From Berberis thunbergii (lineage: Eukaryota; Streptophyta; Magnoliopsida; Ranunculales; Berberidaceae), in assembly GCA_003290165.1 (NCBI GenBank), contig QNQO01000219.1, positions 434,001 to 498,000 on the forward strand: a DNA stretch of 64,000 nt, read 5' to 3'. Positions 48,901-63,060 of this stretch are shown piece after piece. The translations under genes were made by a program, and so were the position numbers. Below the pieces are notes generated by a model. The model was not told the DNA's origin. It made no database searches and was given only the letters and a program-made list of their open reading frames with translations. Numbering within the stretch: the stretch's first letter is position 1; each line of letters starts with the position of its first letter.

Positions 48901-51900
48901 AAAGAAATTTGTGAGGAAGCCCAGAGAACAGCTCCTCAACCTAAAGTCTGATGACCCCAACCCCAAGTCATTGGCAATCAGCAGACTGTCCCAATCTGAT
49001 GACCTTCACAGAGACTCATTGGTTTGGACCAACACTACTAAGCAAGATTTGAGCCTTGTCTTGAAAGCACTGATATAGAGATTATTATAGAATTCTTCAA
49101 TTCTCAAGAAAAAAAATATTGATTATTTAAAACATACCTTGAGTCTCTAGGAACAAAGGTGAGCTCATCTCCAAGATTAACCCAGAGTGAATACCCATAC
49201 ACAGCAGCACCTTTTTGATCATTTCCATTGGAAACAAGACTAGCAGGAATAGCATCAATTACTGCACCATCACTACCCAGTATATCCACAATGATACTCT
49301 CAGGTAACTCAGTTGAGTCTACATGGATTTGTCCTTCAAGAGAGTATTTTTCTCCTTTGAGAAATATAGGCTGTTCCAATGACACAAAAAGATGAGTAGA
49401 TAAAAAAATGAAAACAAAATGGTATCCAGATCAAGGTGAAATAAACCATATGAACAGACATATAAAAACAAATAAAACATACCAGTGTGTTTAAAGTATC
49501 AAACTTCACTAGTGAACTACCAAAGAAGATGCATGAGTTTACAAAGTGAAGCTCATGCTCTCCTGGAGATTCTAAACATATTCGATGAGACCCTTTCTGC
49601 AATTCAAACAACGAATTATCCACAGTTTTAGAAAAGGTTACCACTTAAAGATGTGATTCACATGGCATGCTACTGCAGTTATATGAATAGTAAGAGTAGA
49701 TAGATATTAGGAGAAAAAAAGAAAGTACCTTAATCTGTAAATTCATAACTGAACCATCAGGTTGACGTATGTGAGCATCAGCACTGTGGGTGGAAATAAT
49801 ATTAATCCAGTAGCCTCTCTGAACAAATGTGATCCCTTTTATGTCCTCAGTTTCCACATCTACATCAACAATACTCTGCTCCCAGCACCATTTATCCTCA
49901 TCAGGCGTGGATGAAGAAGACTTATGCTTAACCTAAATGGACATAAAATATCAAAAGGGAGGAATGAGTATAATTCAGATAGGCACAAGGAAAAAAAAAG
50001 ATTTAAATAAAGGCTTCCTAAGATCAATAAATGTAACTGCACCTTAAGGTTGATCTCAAAAAAGATAGATCAAACATGAAATGATGCATCTGATTTAAAA
50101 CAATGTTGCATCAACCAGGCCTCTGCTAGAAGAATCCAGATCTATTCATGTGATATTTGGCAAATAAAGCAACTTCTTTACTTGCTAATTGCATTTTTTT
50201 TTAATTACTAAGCTTACTGCTTGCTTTAGAATTCCATGTTTGTTTCAATTGATTTAGTTGGTATTAAGACTATTTTAATAGCTCAGAAATTTCTAGAGTT
50301 ACCCATTGTAAAAATATGGTAATCCAATACTTCAATATATTTTGGAATTATTTGATCTTTTCCTTGTTCCTTGCAAGGATTTCATCTTTATTCCTCGACG
50401 ATTCAAGGTTGTCTTCACTTCCCTTTGTCAAAATTGTCAAAAGTCACTATGCATTCATTTTGTGACTTGAAAGAAAAAGCGCAAAACAAAAAGCATACCC
50501 CAGCATGACAATGCTACAACCTTTCTACATGCAAGATAGGATCAAAACACTCAGCATAGTTCTCATGCACATTTTATGTAGCCTTATGGGTTCGATGACC
50601 ATGGTACAATGTTTAAACTTGCAAGGAAGCAACCATCTGACATGGTGACCCATTAAGAATGCTACATTTGCTTATTGACCGGATGTATGTTACGTATGTG
50701 ACAGATGGCCAAGTATTGAAATTCTCATTGGTCATGGAAAATAAATCATCCCCCTCTCCTCTCTCTCCGTGCACACACATACACACACAGAGAGACAGAA
50801 AGAAGCATGAATGCACACACGCTCACGCACACACAAATATTATGAGTGTCAAAATAAAAGAACAGGGTAAAACAAAAGCAAATGACTGTACCTTAAGTTT
50901 GTATTTACCAGGGGAAACTTTAGCAAATATAAAATTGTTACTCTCGTCAGTGAGCAAGCTCACTGTCTTCTTTTCCAGATTGTTTTTGCCTGATGATCTC
51001 ACAAGTGAAACAATAATAGATGGACCGCACTTGTCCTTGCACCGTACAGTTCCATAGATATCAACTTGTGCCTGAGCTCCAAAAAAAAATATGTTTATTA
51101 TTAAAATAGTCATTATACTGCCAAGTTCAATTTTCCAAATGATTCCCAAATTAACATTATTGTTTTCTTATGAACTTCGGTTGCGAGTTCAGAACCAAAG
51201 GTTCATGCAACTTTATTCATCCCACAACATATGCATTGATCTGTGTGTGCACAATAATGGCACCAAGAAGACTAATTCATGAATCCATTATGAGTTTTGA
51301 TTTATACTTGTATTCTAAAGTATAGAGATGTCCTGATCTTCTGGATATTAATTTAGAAAAAAACCGAAGCAATAATGTTGAGATGAATTGTGCATAGAAT
51401 CTTCAAAATCAACTTACCTGAGAAAACTCTACAGTCAGCAATGGACTGGTAACCAAAACATCAACATATGGCGGCGTAAAAAGAAGTGCAGAAACACTTT
51501 CTTGTGTGGCAGTCAAGGGAGATAAGCGGTAGTCGCCGGGTGGAACCTAATCCATAAACAACATTCATTAAAATGTGTTCCGATCGGGTGAAAAACATAA
51601 AACGTCCCAATAACAAGTATTGTATTGCAGCAGTCAGGTATCATATTATAAAGAATGGTGTGAAGACTGTCATCATCATCAAAGCCCATTCTTGATACTT
51701 TTGGGGTCGGCTACACGGATTTTGGTTCTCCAAGCAATGGTCATTTCGCATGAAAAATGTTTTATCATGACACGGCTAGATTAGGATATGAATTGTATTT
51801 TAAATCTCATTAATGTTACTCTCTGGTCGAATAAATATTAATTTGAACAATCACTAACTTCTTATATATGCCGCAACTCCAAAAGTTATATCTAAAAAGT

Positions 51901-53237
51901 AATTAAAAAAAAACTCATAAACAAAATTGAATTATTTCCGTTTCCAGAAATATAGAACTCACTTGGAATAATAAAAATAAATCATCAAACATTATCAATA
52001 GCATGTGGGAACTTAGGGAAACTGATGGGGACTTATTAAGCACGGACACACAGTCAGTGGTTGTTGGAAGGACTGAAGTTTTGCAAGCTTCACATTTGAA
52101 CAAGTCCCCTTTTCAGATGGATATGGCACAAATCTCAAAGGAAGTTGAAAGGGAGGTCATCAATGGTATAAGAAAAGTATGTGGTGGGTCGACAATACAA
52201 GTAGAGTACCACACAAACACATTGTAAATACTGAAGTATGAGGATATGGATTTAATTTGACCCTCATATGCTCTTTGATCAAATACAGCACAATGGAAAA
52301 TTGAAATTTTAAAACAACAAATAAAATGATCCATTCCTACAGGTATTAGTGTTCACGTTTTGCAGCTACCAGCCAGTAATGCTTAATCAAGCTTTTTTTT
52401 TATTGATACAGCCATACAAGTTCAATCCAAATTGGTCATCAAACAAACTGCAGAACAATGAATAAATCAAAATTCTCTAAAACATTCAAACGTTGCTTAT
52501 GTTGATTATACCTCAAAGCAGAAATTTCCATTTTCATCAGTTTGTTTCACTTGGGGTTTGACATTCTCTGGCCCGTGTGTCAATGCTACCTGGAACCAGG
52601 AGTGATCAAGTAATAAGGGCCAGATAAAACTTAGTGTAATACCAATTGAAAAAATTAAATTTTGTTCACTGGAAGGCTTACCTTCACCTTGTAACCTGCA
52701 CTTAGAGTCCTAACAACCCCACAGACATCATAACTGATAGCTTTAATATCTGCAACTGAAGCCATGTTCGGCAAAACCTACCATTTGAAAGGGGGTTGAG
52801 GAATCAAGAAAGGAATCCTTCAAAATTAAACTTTCAAATTTCTATTTCCACGTGTTCAACAGTAGTAAATAAACATAGAAAAAGCATGAGAGAGAAAGAG
52901 ACTAGTGCAAATGCATATTGGAACTACAATAGAAATCTGGTGTGTATATACCTTAAAATTTTCCAAAGTTTTGAACTTATAATGTTTCTTCTCAGCCACT
53001 ATCGTATAATGCTTGGACGTGACCTGTGATGATTCAACCGGCAAAAACGACAAGTTACATACAAAAGGAAAATGTTCAGCCAATCTGTAAGGCTCCTGTG
53101 TACTCCGGCTTTCAAGCCTCCGTTTGCTCCTCATGAACGATCTTATAATAATGGATTTAGAAGAGAAACAAAAAAGCAAGAAACTAAACAACAAACGGAA
53201 TAAGGTGACTGACTTTAAAAGAAAGAAGCTTTGCTTT

Positions 53238-53275
<38 letters not shown>

Positions 53276-56200
53276 AAAATGTACCAAAACCTATGAGCAA
53301 ACAAAAGCTACTCATAGAGATTAAAATGTTGAAACTTGAAAGGATGAAAAATAGTATGTAATTTTCTACCTGGTCAAGCTTGTAATATCCTTGTTTGTCC
53401 GTGATAGACCGCTCATGACCATCTACTATAATCTTAACACCATCCACGCCCACACCACTTTCATCAATTACACGTCCACCAACAGAAAATCCAGTAACCT
53501 GTGCAATTACAGAGGTCACTACAGATAGTAGATTCATATGGAAGAAAAGAAGATCTACATATGGTCATGAGGGAGAAGAAAAACTAAAAAACCCAAGTAC
53601 CAGATGGTGTTTTGTAGATATTAACAAGACCATACCAGCCCCATAACATGACTTTAACAAAAGATAAGCAGACTAACAATATTATGCATCTCCTGCAAAA
53701 GTGCTACTTGCTCACCCTGGTAGAAGAGAGTAACGATGTAAAAAAAAAACTGGTAGTAGAATCGTTGACATACAACTTTCTTTGCACAGCTATAGATGTG
53801 GAGGTATAATTTTTCTTTATTCCCATGGACTATTTATTGATGTGAAAATTTTGGAACAGTTGAATCAACCGATGGAACTAATCAAATCTACTGGGGCCTA
53901 TATTTTTCAACAACCTGATTCACCGGACAGAATCGAATTTTGACCAGGAACTCCAAATTGAGCAAGTAGAAAGAGGTTAATATTTACTTGATTTTCATAA
54001 TTGAGATTTTCACCTCTCAAATGGACTGATAACAAAAGAAAATTCTTGTACCTGGAACGTCTGTGGTACCATAACATGATGATGTTCAACAGAAACTGGC
54101 AGGGAAGGCGGTGAGACATCAAAAACTGTGTTCTCACCCTTGTAGTACGGTAAAAGCTCATACACTCCTGCAAAATGTCAAAACAAATGAGTGCCTGTTT
54201 CATAAACAAAATCGACCTTCTGGGAGCAGCAAAAACATACGCTCACTTTATCCCTGATAAGAATGCTATTGCGTCCAATTTCGCCTTCTATCAGAAAAAT
54301 ATGGAGAATATGACATTACTAAAACAAAGACACCACATACTGACACCATATGTTTATACATATTGCCATCAAGCTTTATTATTTTTGTTTCAAATTAATG
54401 ACATGAACCTTAATATATAAAGCTAAGATGAAATCTTACTCCTCATGGAGAAATTTGGAGTATTTGCATTAGAGGTTTTCAGAACCTATCTGTGGGTGCA
54501 TGCTAGAGAGAGGAGCGGGAGTTACCACAAGGTACAGATTGAAACATGAATTTCCCATCTGCATCAGAAACAGCATGGCAGAGTGCACTTTTGCCCTTAG
54601 GGGAGTCACCTGAACCCTGTGGGCAGTTCAAATCTAAAACATCATCCGAGTATAAGTACATGTGAACTCCCAGGATTGGATTTCCCTGCCACAAAGGAAT
54701 GGGAAAGAATCTCAATTAGCCTTCCCATAAAATACATGGCAGTCAAGATATTCTGGGCACATCTGATCAGACATGGAACAAACAAACAGGCGCTCCGACA
54801 CATCAAACTTAGATGACAATCCAAGTAAAAATACAAATTATTCCAATATAAGGGATGATATATTTTCTTCTTGAAGAACGAGGGAGAAAATAGGTATACA
54901 TGCGCTAAAGTGATGGAATTACGAAGAGATTGCTACAAGCGAATGTGATATGGAACAAGGTATACTGGTGGCGCGTCGAATTCTAAACAGACATTGCAAG
55001 GGCTATGTAATAATCACACTTAATTTTCAAAAGAAAAATAAAAAGAAAAAATAAAATAAATAAATAAATAAAAAATCTCATGCCCACACAGTTTAGACAC
55101 TCGGGTTTTTTTTTAGTTTTGACATGTCCAAGATCGACAATTATCACTGTTACATAGGGCAAGAGTGAAAGACCCTGTCTGTTACATAGGGCAAGAGTGA
55201 AAGACCCCTGTCTTGGTTTTTTCTAGATAAATCTTTTAGAAAGAAAACCAGGTTGAAGTGGAGTTTTTTAGGCAGCTCTAATCTTTTGTATCAATCTCAA
55301 GCAGTGGATCAACTCATTAATCATAACTTCACTTTCTTAAAAAGAAACATAATATTGATAAGTGATAACATGTGCACATCAAACCCCGATGTCGATGTGA
55401 AAGAATAAGACAAGTAATGATTATTGCAACACCATAAAAAATAGAGAAATTGCCCCATCCAATAATAGACCAATCATTATAAAACCTCTAGGTGACCTAA
55501 ACTATTTGGTATAAATATAAGTAAATTAGACGGTCCTACTAATCCGTAGACGCAAGAAGCAAGACTTAACATACTAATCGACCACAAAGGTTACCTGAGC
55601 AACAACAAAGCCTTGAATGTCATAGCCAGGAACATAAAAGATGTCATCCACTATGGCATTTCCAAATCCCAGTTCCACCTGCAAGAATCTTATACAATAT
55701 GAGTAACAAATCTACATTACATTGAAGGAAGTGAATTCAAGAGTAAACAAGGTAGAATGATTATGTATTACAAAACATCTAACCTCTGGGGAACCTCTAA
55801 CTTCAACATTCAAATTTGAATGTGAGGCCCGTAATATATACTTCCCTGCAAACAGACATCATTGTTATGGTTAAAACGGTGACTAAGAAAACACTATTAT
55901 AAAACAAATATATGAGACCAGGTTAGGGCAAATATTGAAACATTTCAATGCTAAACAAAAATAATATAAACATAACTATAGCCCGTGCACTTGGAAATTG
56001 GACCCTCCTGTACATTAAGCAAACCATCATAAATGAGTAATAATCATACTGAATATGAGATTAAAAGATCCCTGATTTTGACAGTAATCTAGGTCAATCA
56101 ACCAAGTCTATAATCAGTCACTAGTCACTAATCAGCATGGGAGCAATTAAGTGATTTGGAATATAAGATTTTTCCTTTCACCCAAATCAGATTTTCCACC

Positions 56201-57881
56201 CCTAAGGGTAATTACATTAAATTGTCCACAGAAATATGCATAATAAAGCTAATTAAACAGTGAACAACAATGAATATATAAAAAATAACAATTTAATATT
56301 TAGTCTAGTGTACATTATGTTGACAGGAAAGCGCATTCACCAACTGAGTTTATTAGGTTAGAACCATGCATAGATAACAAATGCACAACAATGACATAAC
56401 TTTAAGATTTTCCAACCTGGAGTAATGTTTGTGAACAAGTAACTCCCGACTGGGGATGTAAAAGCAGAAGAAATGAGATCGTTGTCTGTTGATAACAGCT
56501 CAATTTTTACATTAGAAGGTCCTCCATCTTTCATGGAACAGCTCTCTCCTCCAACAGCTCCCATGACTCTACCAGTTATGGTAAACCTACAAATATACGA
56601 ACATGTTATCGGCTGCAATAATATATGAACATGTTATCGACTGCAATCCCATAAGGCACTAAATATCAATCGAATGGAAAAACATGACTCAAACTCAAGC
56701 AACATATCTGAATTAAATAATTTTACGTATTGGTAAACCCACCCAGTGAATCGAAAATTGATATCTGCATTTGCATTGCAACCATTATCATCAATAACAA
56801 CTGGAACCTAAAAATGACGAAGGACGAGAAAGTTACAAGAGCACTCGTACTACGACATAAGTTGGAACAGGAGAAACAAAACAGTAGTGCATAAAAAGTA
56901 GCAAATCATTCAAATGATGTACCTTATCTGGGTCCCACGACCATCCTTTCGGTCCCTTTATTTTGATTACAAATGAACCCTGTGCAGAGATAAAAACAAT
57001 CCTGGAAAAATTAAACAACAATGAATAATACCAGGTAACTCCTTGGGTCACAAGTTTTGGTTAAAACTGAACAAATATGTAAACGTGATGAGTCTCAGAG
57101 TCAGATGACTGCAATCTAAAAAAATGTTTCGCATGAACTTAAATAAGTCAAACTATATCAAGTAGAATCATACTAAATGCACACCCTTCTTAAAAACTGA
57201 ACAAGTAGAGCACATGCTTTGTTCGAAAAGTACCTTGTCATAAACTGGGATAAAGTAGTAACCATTTGGAGCGCACTGTGTACTCTCTTTCACTAATCCA
57301 TCCAGTGTACGGAGTTCAACCTACAATAGAAGCAATAATTTCAAGAAACAAATCAACAATAGAGGCTCTGAGAACAAAATAACACAATCTCTCAAATTCA
57401 TTCCTACAGAAATATAAACAAATCTGGCTATTAGTGAATTCGTTTAAATAGGGATTTCAAAAAATGTCGCTTGAAAATGATTAAGTACAGCAAGTAATAA
57501 CAAATTATTCAATATTAAGGCTTCAAAGTGATTCTTGGAGATTGAATGCTTACTGTAATATGTGAGTAATCCAATTTGGACTTCCTCGACTTGATTACAG
57601 ACGAACTGGCCTGCAAGCATGAATGAGATCTAATCAGTTTCTTGTGGAAGGATTTCAACACAGATTACTTGCGTAAAATCGATTAACAAAGAATGATCAA
57701 ATGAAGATAAGACGATTAAAAGTAGTGAAGTTGATTTAGATTGAAGGATTCTTGGATGGAAGATTGAAGTGAAGAGATTGACCTCGACAAATCCGCCGCA
57801 GCCTTGAATCGAATCAGCAAAAGCTGAAGTAGCAGAGATAGCAAATATCAAGAAGAGAACAACTGTAGCCTTCAACGCCAT
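42958..57881 (-). CDS. NOMO: Nodal modulator (NOMO) homologue, ER membrane protein, frame broken in exon 24
   Basis: In animals NOMO, nicalin and TMEM147 form the BOS complex at the ER translocon; a similar plant role is inferred. Exons: 57881-57783, 57610-57554, 57320-57234, 56979-56923, 56807-56743, 56586-56417, 55845-55784, 55678-55595, 54685-54526, 54167-54052, 53498-53370, 53023-52952, 52777-52682, 52589-52512, 51546-51418, 51071-50892, 49932-49729, 49596-49483, 49370-49138, 48126-48081, 47991-47743, 46717-46487, 46190-46099, 44821-44594, 43866-43510, 43205-43132, 43054-42958. Residues 1-22 are a signal peptide, then repeated beta-sandwich domains (for example SVGGRVIDESGVGVDGVKI), one membrane segment near the end (FPLVVGVAVIALVLSMP) and a Lys/Arg tail. 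The sum is 3566 nt, one short of 1189 codons. Exon 24 lacks one G at 44694-44696, so the literal frame stops after about 988 residues. This is either a sequence error in a G run or a real null allele. Confidence 0.92.
53241..53273. repeat. AAT microsatellite in NOMO intron 11
   Basis: About ten AAT units in a row within the intron between exons 11 and 12. No functional reading. Confidence 0.9.
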
Positions 57882-58290
57882 CTCCGATTGATTGCGTTGA
57901 ATCGAATATACGAGATGCTTTTTGTTTTGAAGAATCAAATCAAGCGCGGATTCAAGATACTGTGTGTAACTGAGATTGAGAGAGAGCTCTCTCTCGCTCT
58001 CGCTCTCGAGTTCGAGTTCGAGTTCGATTTCGATTTCGATTTCGATTTCGATTTCTCTCTCTCGTTCTGTGCGAAGGAGGGTTTATGGCTCAGCGAGATC
58101 TACTCAGAGCCCTCTTCACTCTCGCGCTCTAGTAGTCCAGTCCAGTGGTACTCTTTACCTTGCTGGTCTCTGCACGTGTTATTTACGTGATTTGTTTATC
58201 CAGCCGGGTTACATTACATATGTATGTAAATGGATCGGATTCGGATAATGGATAACATTTGGATCCAAAACCCGATCGGATTCGATGAAC
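57882..58290 (-). promoter_or_regulatory. NOMO promoter and 5' UTR with microsatellite
   Basis: Just upstream of the start codon lies a compound repeat (about 57983-58065) of CTCTCG, GAGTTC and TTCGAT units with CT ends. On the gene's own strand it reads as GA-rich and ATCGAA units, and lies 100-185 bp before the ATG. A further in-frame ATG at 57938 would add 19 residues. I chose 57881 because the signal peptide starts there. Confidence 0.6.
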
Positions 58291-59028
58291 TAGGGGTGGG
58301 CATCCCATCCCGCGAACCCGATCCTGTCCCATTCCCATTTTGTCACGTCCCGATTTTTTGGGTCTTTTTGAGATTTTCAATATCACCCATCACATCTCGA
58401 ATTTATTTATTTAAAATTTATTATTATTAATTTTGATCAAACTACTCTTCTAAATAAAAGTTTAGGATACGTTGAAATTAAATCAAAGCATCTATCGTTT
58501 GAAAATTTACTTGCTTGATTTGATACTCTTTTTTTTAGGTAGAAACTTCAATTTGGATATTTTAGGTCAAATATAACCCATGAAAATTTTATACATTTTC
58601 ACATTTTAGATTAATTATAGAACAATTATTCTTGTAGAATATAAAGACAAAACATGGTTTAGGTTAGTTTTACACTGAGTTATATAGTTGGAGAACACTG
58701 CTCCTAATTGTATATTTATGAATGATATTTCAACTCTTGCAAAAATATGCAAGATGGATCTATGTCAGGGCTCATTCCATTTTCCATCATTCACTTGACA
58801 AACTTAATTTCATTGTTATGGCGAAAGTCATATGTACATAAATTTGACATTATTGATGTGTGAACAATGTGAGATGAAATTTTTGCTATTTTTCATTGGA
58901 GAATTATTTAGTACATGCTTGTCATGTCGCGTCTTGAACCCATTTGAGATGGTACGAGGTTCGGATGAGATCTATCCCGTTTCAATTCTGAACGGGATGA
59001 GGTCCATCCCATCCCGTGCCCACCACTA
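58291..59028. mobile_element. Non-autonomous hAT-like element, 738 bp
   Basis: Left end TAGGGGTGGGCA. The right end, inverted, reads TAGTGGTGGGCA (11 of 12 identical). Flanks cgatgaac (58283-58290) and cgataaac (59029-59036) match at 7 of 8 bases. The left end is the same 12-mer as in the element at 10117. The inside shows no transposase. A TTGTCACGTCCCGATTTTTT stretch near 58341 resembles the inverse end of the LTR-like element at 25915-29053. Confidence 0.8.
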
Positions 59029-59446
59029 CGATAAACATTCTATTATTTTTTTATCAAATAGACTTTTTGCGCTCACAATGTTTACCTAGTTCACCTCGAC
59101 TTTTAAGTTCTTGATTTTGTTCGATTTTGAATTCATTTTTTCTGAAGGTAGTAAAGCTAAAGAAGAGCTAAAAAATAGTGCATGTCAACATAATAGAAAA
59201 TTTTAAAAATGGAAGAAGGTGAAAATAGCCACAGATAAAACTAGAAAATGGATGGAGATGCACTCGACATAACTTTCTTGCATGTGTTGTAGAGAGTTTC
59301 GTATTTTTCTGGCAAAAATGGCTAGAGAGAGTTTTGATCACGTGGTGGCACCTAGTAAAATTTCACCTGGTTTTTTTAGGGAAAAACATGGTCAAACTCC
59401 CCTGAACTAATGGTGGTTTTCACTAAATCAACTACAATGTATTTAT

Positions 59447-59624
59447 GCCATTGGTGTTATGGTCGAGTGGTTAAGGCTGTGTGGGTTTATCCCCCACGTC
59501 CTTGATTCGAGACCCGCCGGCGGCATGGTTACTTTCTTTATGGTGTTTACCTGTAGGTCTCACCTTGTTGATAGGTTATAGGATTCTATAAAAATCCAGC
59601 TCGCTTTCCAAACAAACAAAAAAA
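59447..59624 (+). mobile_element. tRNA-derived SINE with 17-bp target duplication
   Basis: The head reads GGTGTTATGGTCGAGTGGTT (A box) and GATTCGAGACCCGCCGG (B box), a tRNA-like Pol III promoter. A tRNA-unrelated body follows, then an A-rich tail. AACTACAATGTATTTAT flanks both sides (59430-59446 and 59625-59641) without mismatch. The perfect duplication indicates a recent insertion. Confidence 0.92.
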
Positions 59625-59641
59625 AACTACAATGTATTTAT

Positions 59642-62599
59642 AAAACTTTTGCTAGTAGTGGACTTAATGCACCTAACAAACAATCAGATTATAAACTCTT
59701 CCAAACCCTCAATTTGTGTTATTCTAGGCCGAGCACATCTTAAATGTAATTGCCCTACACAGTTGTCTTAGTTCAATATTAAAACGACAGAGAAAGAAAA
59801 GTGTTCGAAATGACCAAGTTATGGAAAAATTAAAATTTTCATATAAATTGAAAAGAAAAACATACTCATCTTCAGCCCGAAGCACTCAGCTTTCACCTAT
59901 TTCTCTCTATTTTCATCTTCAGAGTGTTTCAGTGTTTTGTGAGAAAAATTATCTTTAATGTCAGATAAAGCCTTAATGTCAAATCTCTATAAAAAGCAAA
60001 CGTTTGGTAACTGAGATTGTATTAGACTAAATTAACAACTGGTTTTGTTCAACATACAATAACCACCATAACCAATCTCTTGCAGATGCATGCATGCACA
60101 ATGTTCAACAAAACAAAACTGTCAAATTAATGTGTCAATAAGCATCCAACTCGTCCTTTTTGCCTTTCAAAAATGCAACTCAGAAGTTGTATGCACCTTG
60201 GACCTTCTTTTGACCTTTGATTAGAGACTCCTTGAGTATAAATTATAGCGTTGGTTCCCACAAATAACTCCACAGATATTTGCCTGATACCAATTGCACC
60301 CACAGAATGTAGCTTTCTTGATCGCCTGTATTGTACTTGAAGCATCAAGAATAAAATTAGATCTTCATCAAATGGAGCTAGGTTATCCACGGGTGGTACA
60401 ATAGCGTCAAAATGGTTTTATTAATTTTTTTTAAAAAAAATCTTTTTAAAGAGGTGAAATGTTTTAATAACTACTTAAACTTCAAATATATGGTTATATG
60501 GTCAGATGATCTAAAAAATGTAGCTACTTCGTCAATCATGAAAAGTACACTTTTTTAAGGAAAATAAAATACAATTATACACTTATGTGTAGACCATCTA
60601 GTTAATACCAACATTTTGAATCTAAAGTTATTATGAGCCTATCCTAAAAATTGTGTATGCTTCTTACAATTAGAACACCCATTAGGGTCATGCAAGCTAC
60701 AAATGATATGTACTAAACTATTATATGATGAAACTGGAATAGACGCTTGCACCTATTCAGTGGTCTACCCTTGTACAACACGTGGTAAGACCCTAGCCAA
60801 CATCCACTGTTTTATAAGCTTCGTGCAACCTTATCGTACAAATCATGAGGCCAAATCCTAGACATATTGTTCACAACAATATTTGCAATCTACAAAGGAG
60901 AAAACATTCATTTATCATGCAGGAAGTATGATATTAAGTCAGAGCAAGCATATAACTAAAATCCAACCCTGGTTCTGGCACGGTAATTAGAGAAAAAAAC
61001 AACTTCGTAAGTGGTTTGTAAGTGAATTAGTCTTTGTATTTGAATTATCAAATACATAAGCCAAGATACCATATTCAAATGGTTACCACAGAGGATGCAC
61101 ATAGATTGTAGTCAAACCAATAACTACCATATAACTTCATTGCAATTTGCAATCACGAAGGCTTGTGACCTAGGGTAGCCACCTCCATTGCAGTTGGGAA
61201 TGATGCGTGCCTAAGATATTTCCAAGTGGGAGAATTTGTGTCATAATTTGTAGCAGAGGGAGTACAAGTATGAGAAGTTGCATATCTTGTTACGCAAAGC
61301 ATGAAGTAGTCCATCAGTATTTGTCATGTTGTCCAGACAACTAAGAGCAACCATCAGAAAATTTGGCACACAAGCTTTCGCATGGGAAGATAAGCTGCAA
61401 AGCACGCCAGGGTTGATATCAGGTCCCCATGGATCTAATGGGAGGAATAAGTTATGTAACCTCTCTTAGGGCATTTGCATATTGACCATCTATTGCTTGT
61501 GAACATGTAGTATTGCTTCAAGCTGTCTTAGCACAGTTTGTTGCTTCAGAATATGCTCTCTTTCTTGATGGCTGCAAATGGAATTTCAATTTATTTTTTA
61601 GCCAAAAGAGCGGAAGAAATTGTACACAGATAAGTGATATCTAAATTATAAAGTATCAGGCTTGGCATTCATTGACAAATGAAATTTAATAAATTGGTTG
61701 TTTAAAATAAGAGAAATATTACTTCAAATGTTATATGCATGTTTCTCATACAGCAACAACGCTATTGCTCAACACCACAAAAGCTTTTCAAATTCAACAA
61801 GGTTTACAATCAACCAATGTTTAGAAACTCATCCTTAAAACCCTTCTTACAACCTCCGAAACTAGAGTCACAGGAGATGACTAGTGAAACAGATATAGCC
61901 TGATGAATTCACAATTCATTTTTAAATACATTAACAAATAGCAACTTCATAGAGCTGAAAACATAAAAAAATAGGTCGAAGACTTCACCAGAATATTTGT
62001 ACATCTCCAATATCGTCGGTGCCTAATGAATAAGACCATTAGTCGAACTATCACCATCCAATCTACCACGTGATAAGGCGCAAAATTTCTCCGATAGGCA
62101 TTTATTGATCGTTTCCAGTACCATCGAAAAGGTCACAATTATTTTCTAAAATTCTACAGACTAAAATATTTCAAAGTCACAGAGATTCGTTAAAGCTAGA
62201 AAAAAATTTCAAAGGGCAAACCATTTATATGAATAAATATGTCAAAAAAAGTGATTGTCTTTTAATGTGAAATGGGAAATCCTATGTGAAAGAAACTCAG
62301 TACTTTAAGGACGATAAAATAATTTTGAATTGAAATAACAAATAAAGATGATAGCCTCAATTTTTCTCCTCGGTTCACTTTCTTCTCCAACACTTCTTAG
62401 ACCAAGTAACAGAGGAATACTGATATACACATAATTATTACATAATATACCCCTTAATTTATACATGTTAGTGTTTCGATTATTATATTTTATAGTAATT
62501 ATTTTGTTTTCATATCTTTGTAGGAATTTGAGCTTAAACGATGAAATTATATTAAGATGACCGCATAAGGATTTCACGCGGTGGTACAGAGTAGAGAGA
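59642..62599. other. Intergenic DNA, relic coding pieces possible
   Basis: No gene is supported. On the minus strand, pieces around 60127-60390 and 60760-61560 read like worn coding sequence (one with CNGGGYPRSQAFVIANCN, another with SSHAKACVPNFLMVALSCLD), split by stops and frameshifts. I could not assign them to a family. Confidence 0.35.
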
Positions 62600-62718
62600 G
62601 AATCACTTAACTTAAAACCAAACCCAAACCCAAGTCATACCCTAAAACCAAACCTAAGCCCAAGCCCATTAGAATCCTAAGCCCAAGAAAACCCTAATTA
62701 GGTTTTCTCTCATTTTTC

Positions 62719-62726
62719 TATAAAAG
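62719..62726 (+). promoter_or_regulatory. Strong TATA box
   Basis: TATAAAAG stands between a T-rich upstream stretch and a CT-rich run about 30 bp downstream, the usual spacing for a Pol II start near 62750. What it drives is not seen inside the window. Confidence 0.55.
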
Positions 62727-63060
62727 GGAGGGGTATCGACCACAAAGGGGGCTCTCCTCTCTTCTCTTCTCTTTGGAGCCTCTAACAGCCGCCTACCATT
62801 CACTCTCCATCCAGGCAGAGACACAGTGGACACTGTGTCTCTCGCCACTAACCACCACCTCGCACCACCACTTCGCACCACCACCGCCAGCCGAACAGCA
62901 CCACAACAGATCACGAACCGCCGTCCTCACCTTGCAAACAGAGCTTGCTCCTCCCCTCTTTCGGCTTCAAATAATTTGGAGATCCCTCTCTCACAACCAC
63001 TGTCACGACCCGGCCAATCACCGCAACCACCACCTTCGGCAGAGTCGCGAAACAGCGACG

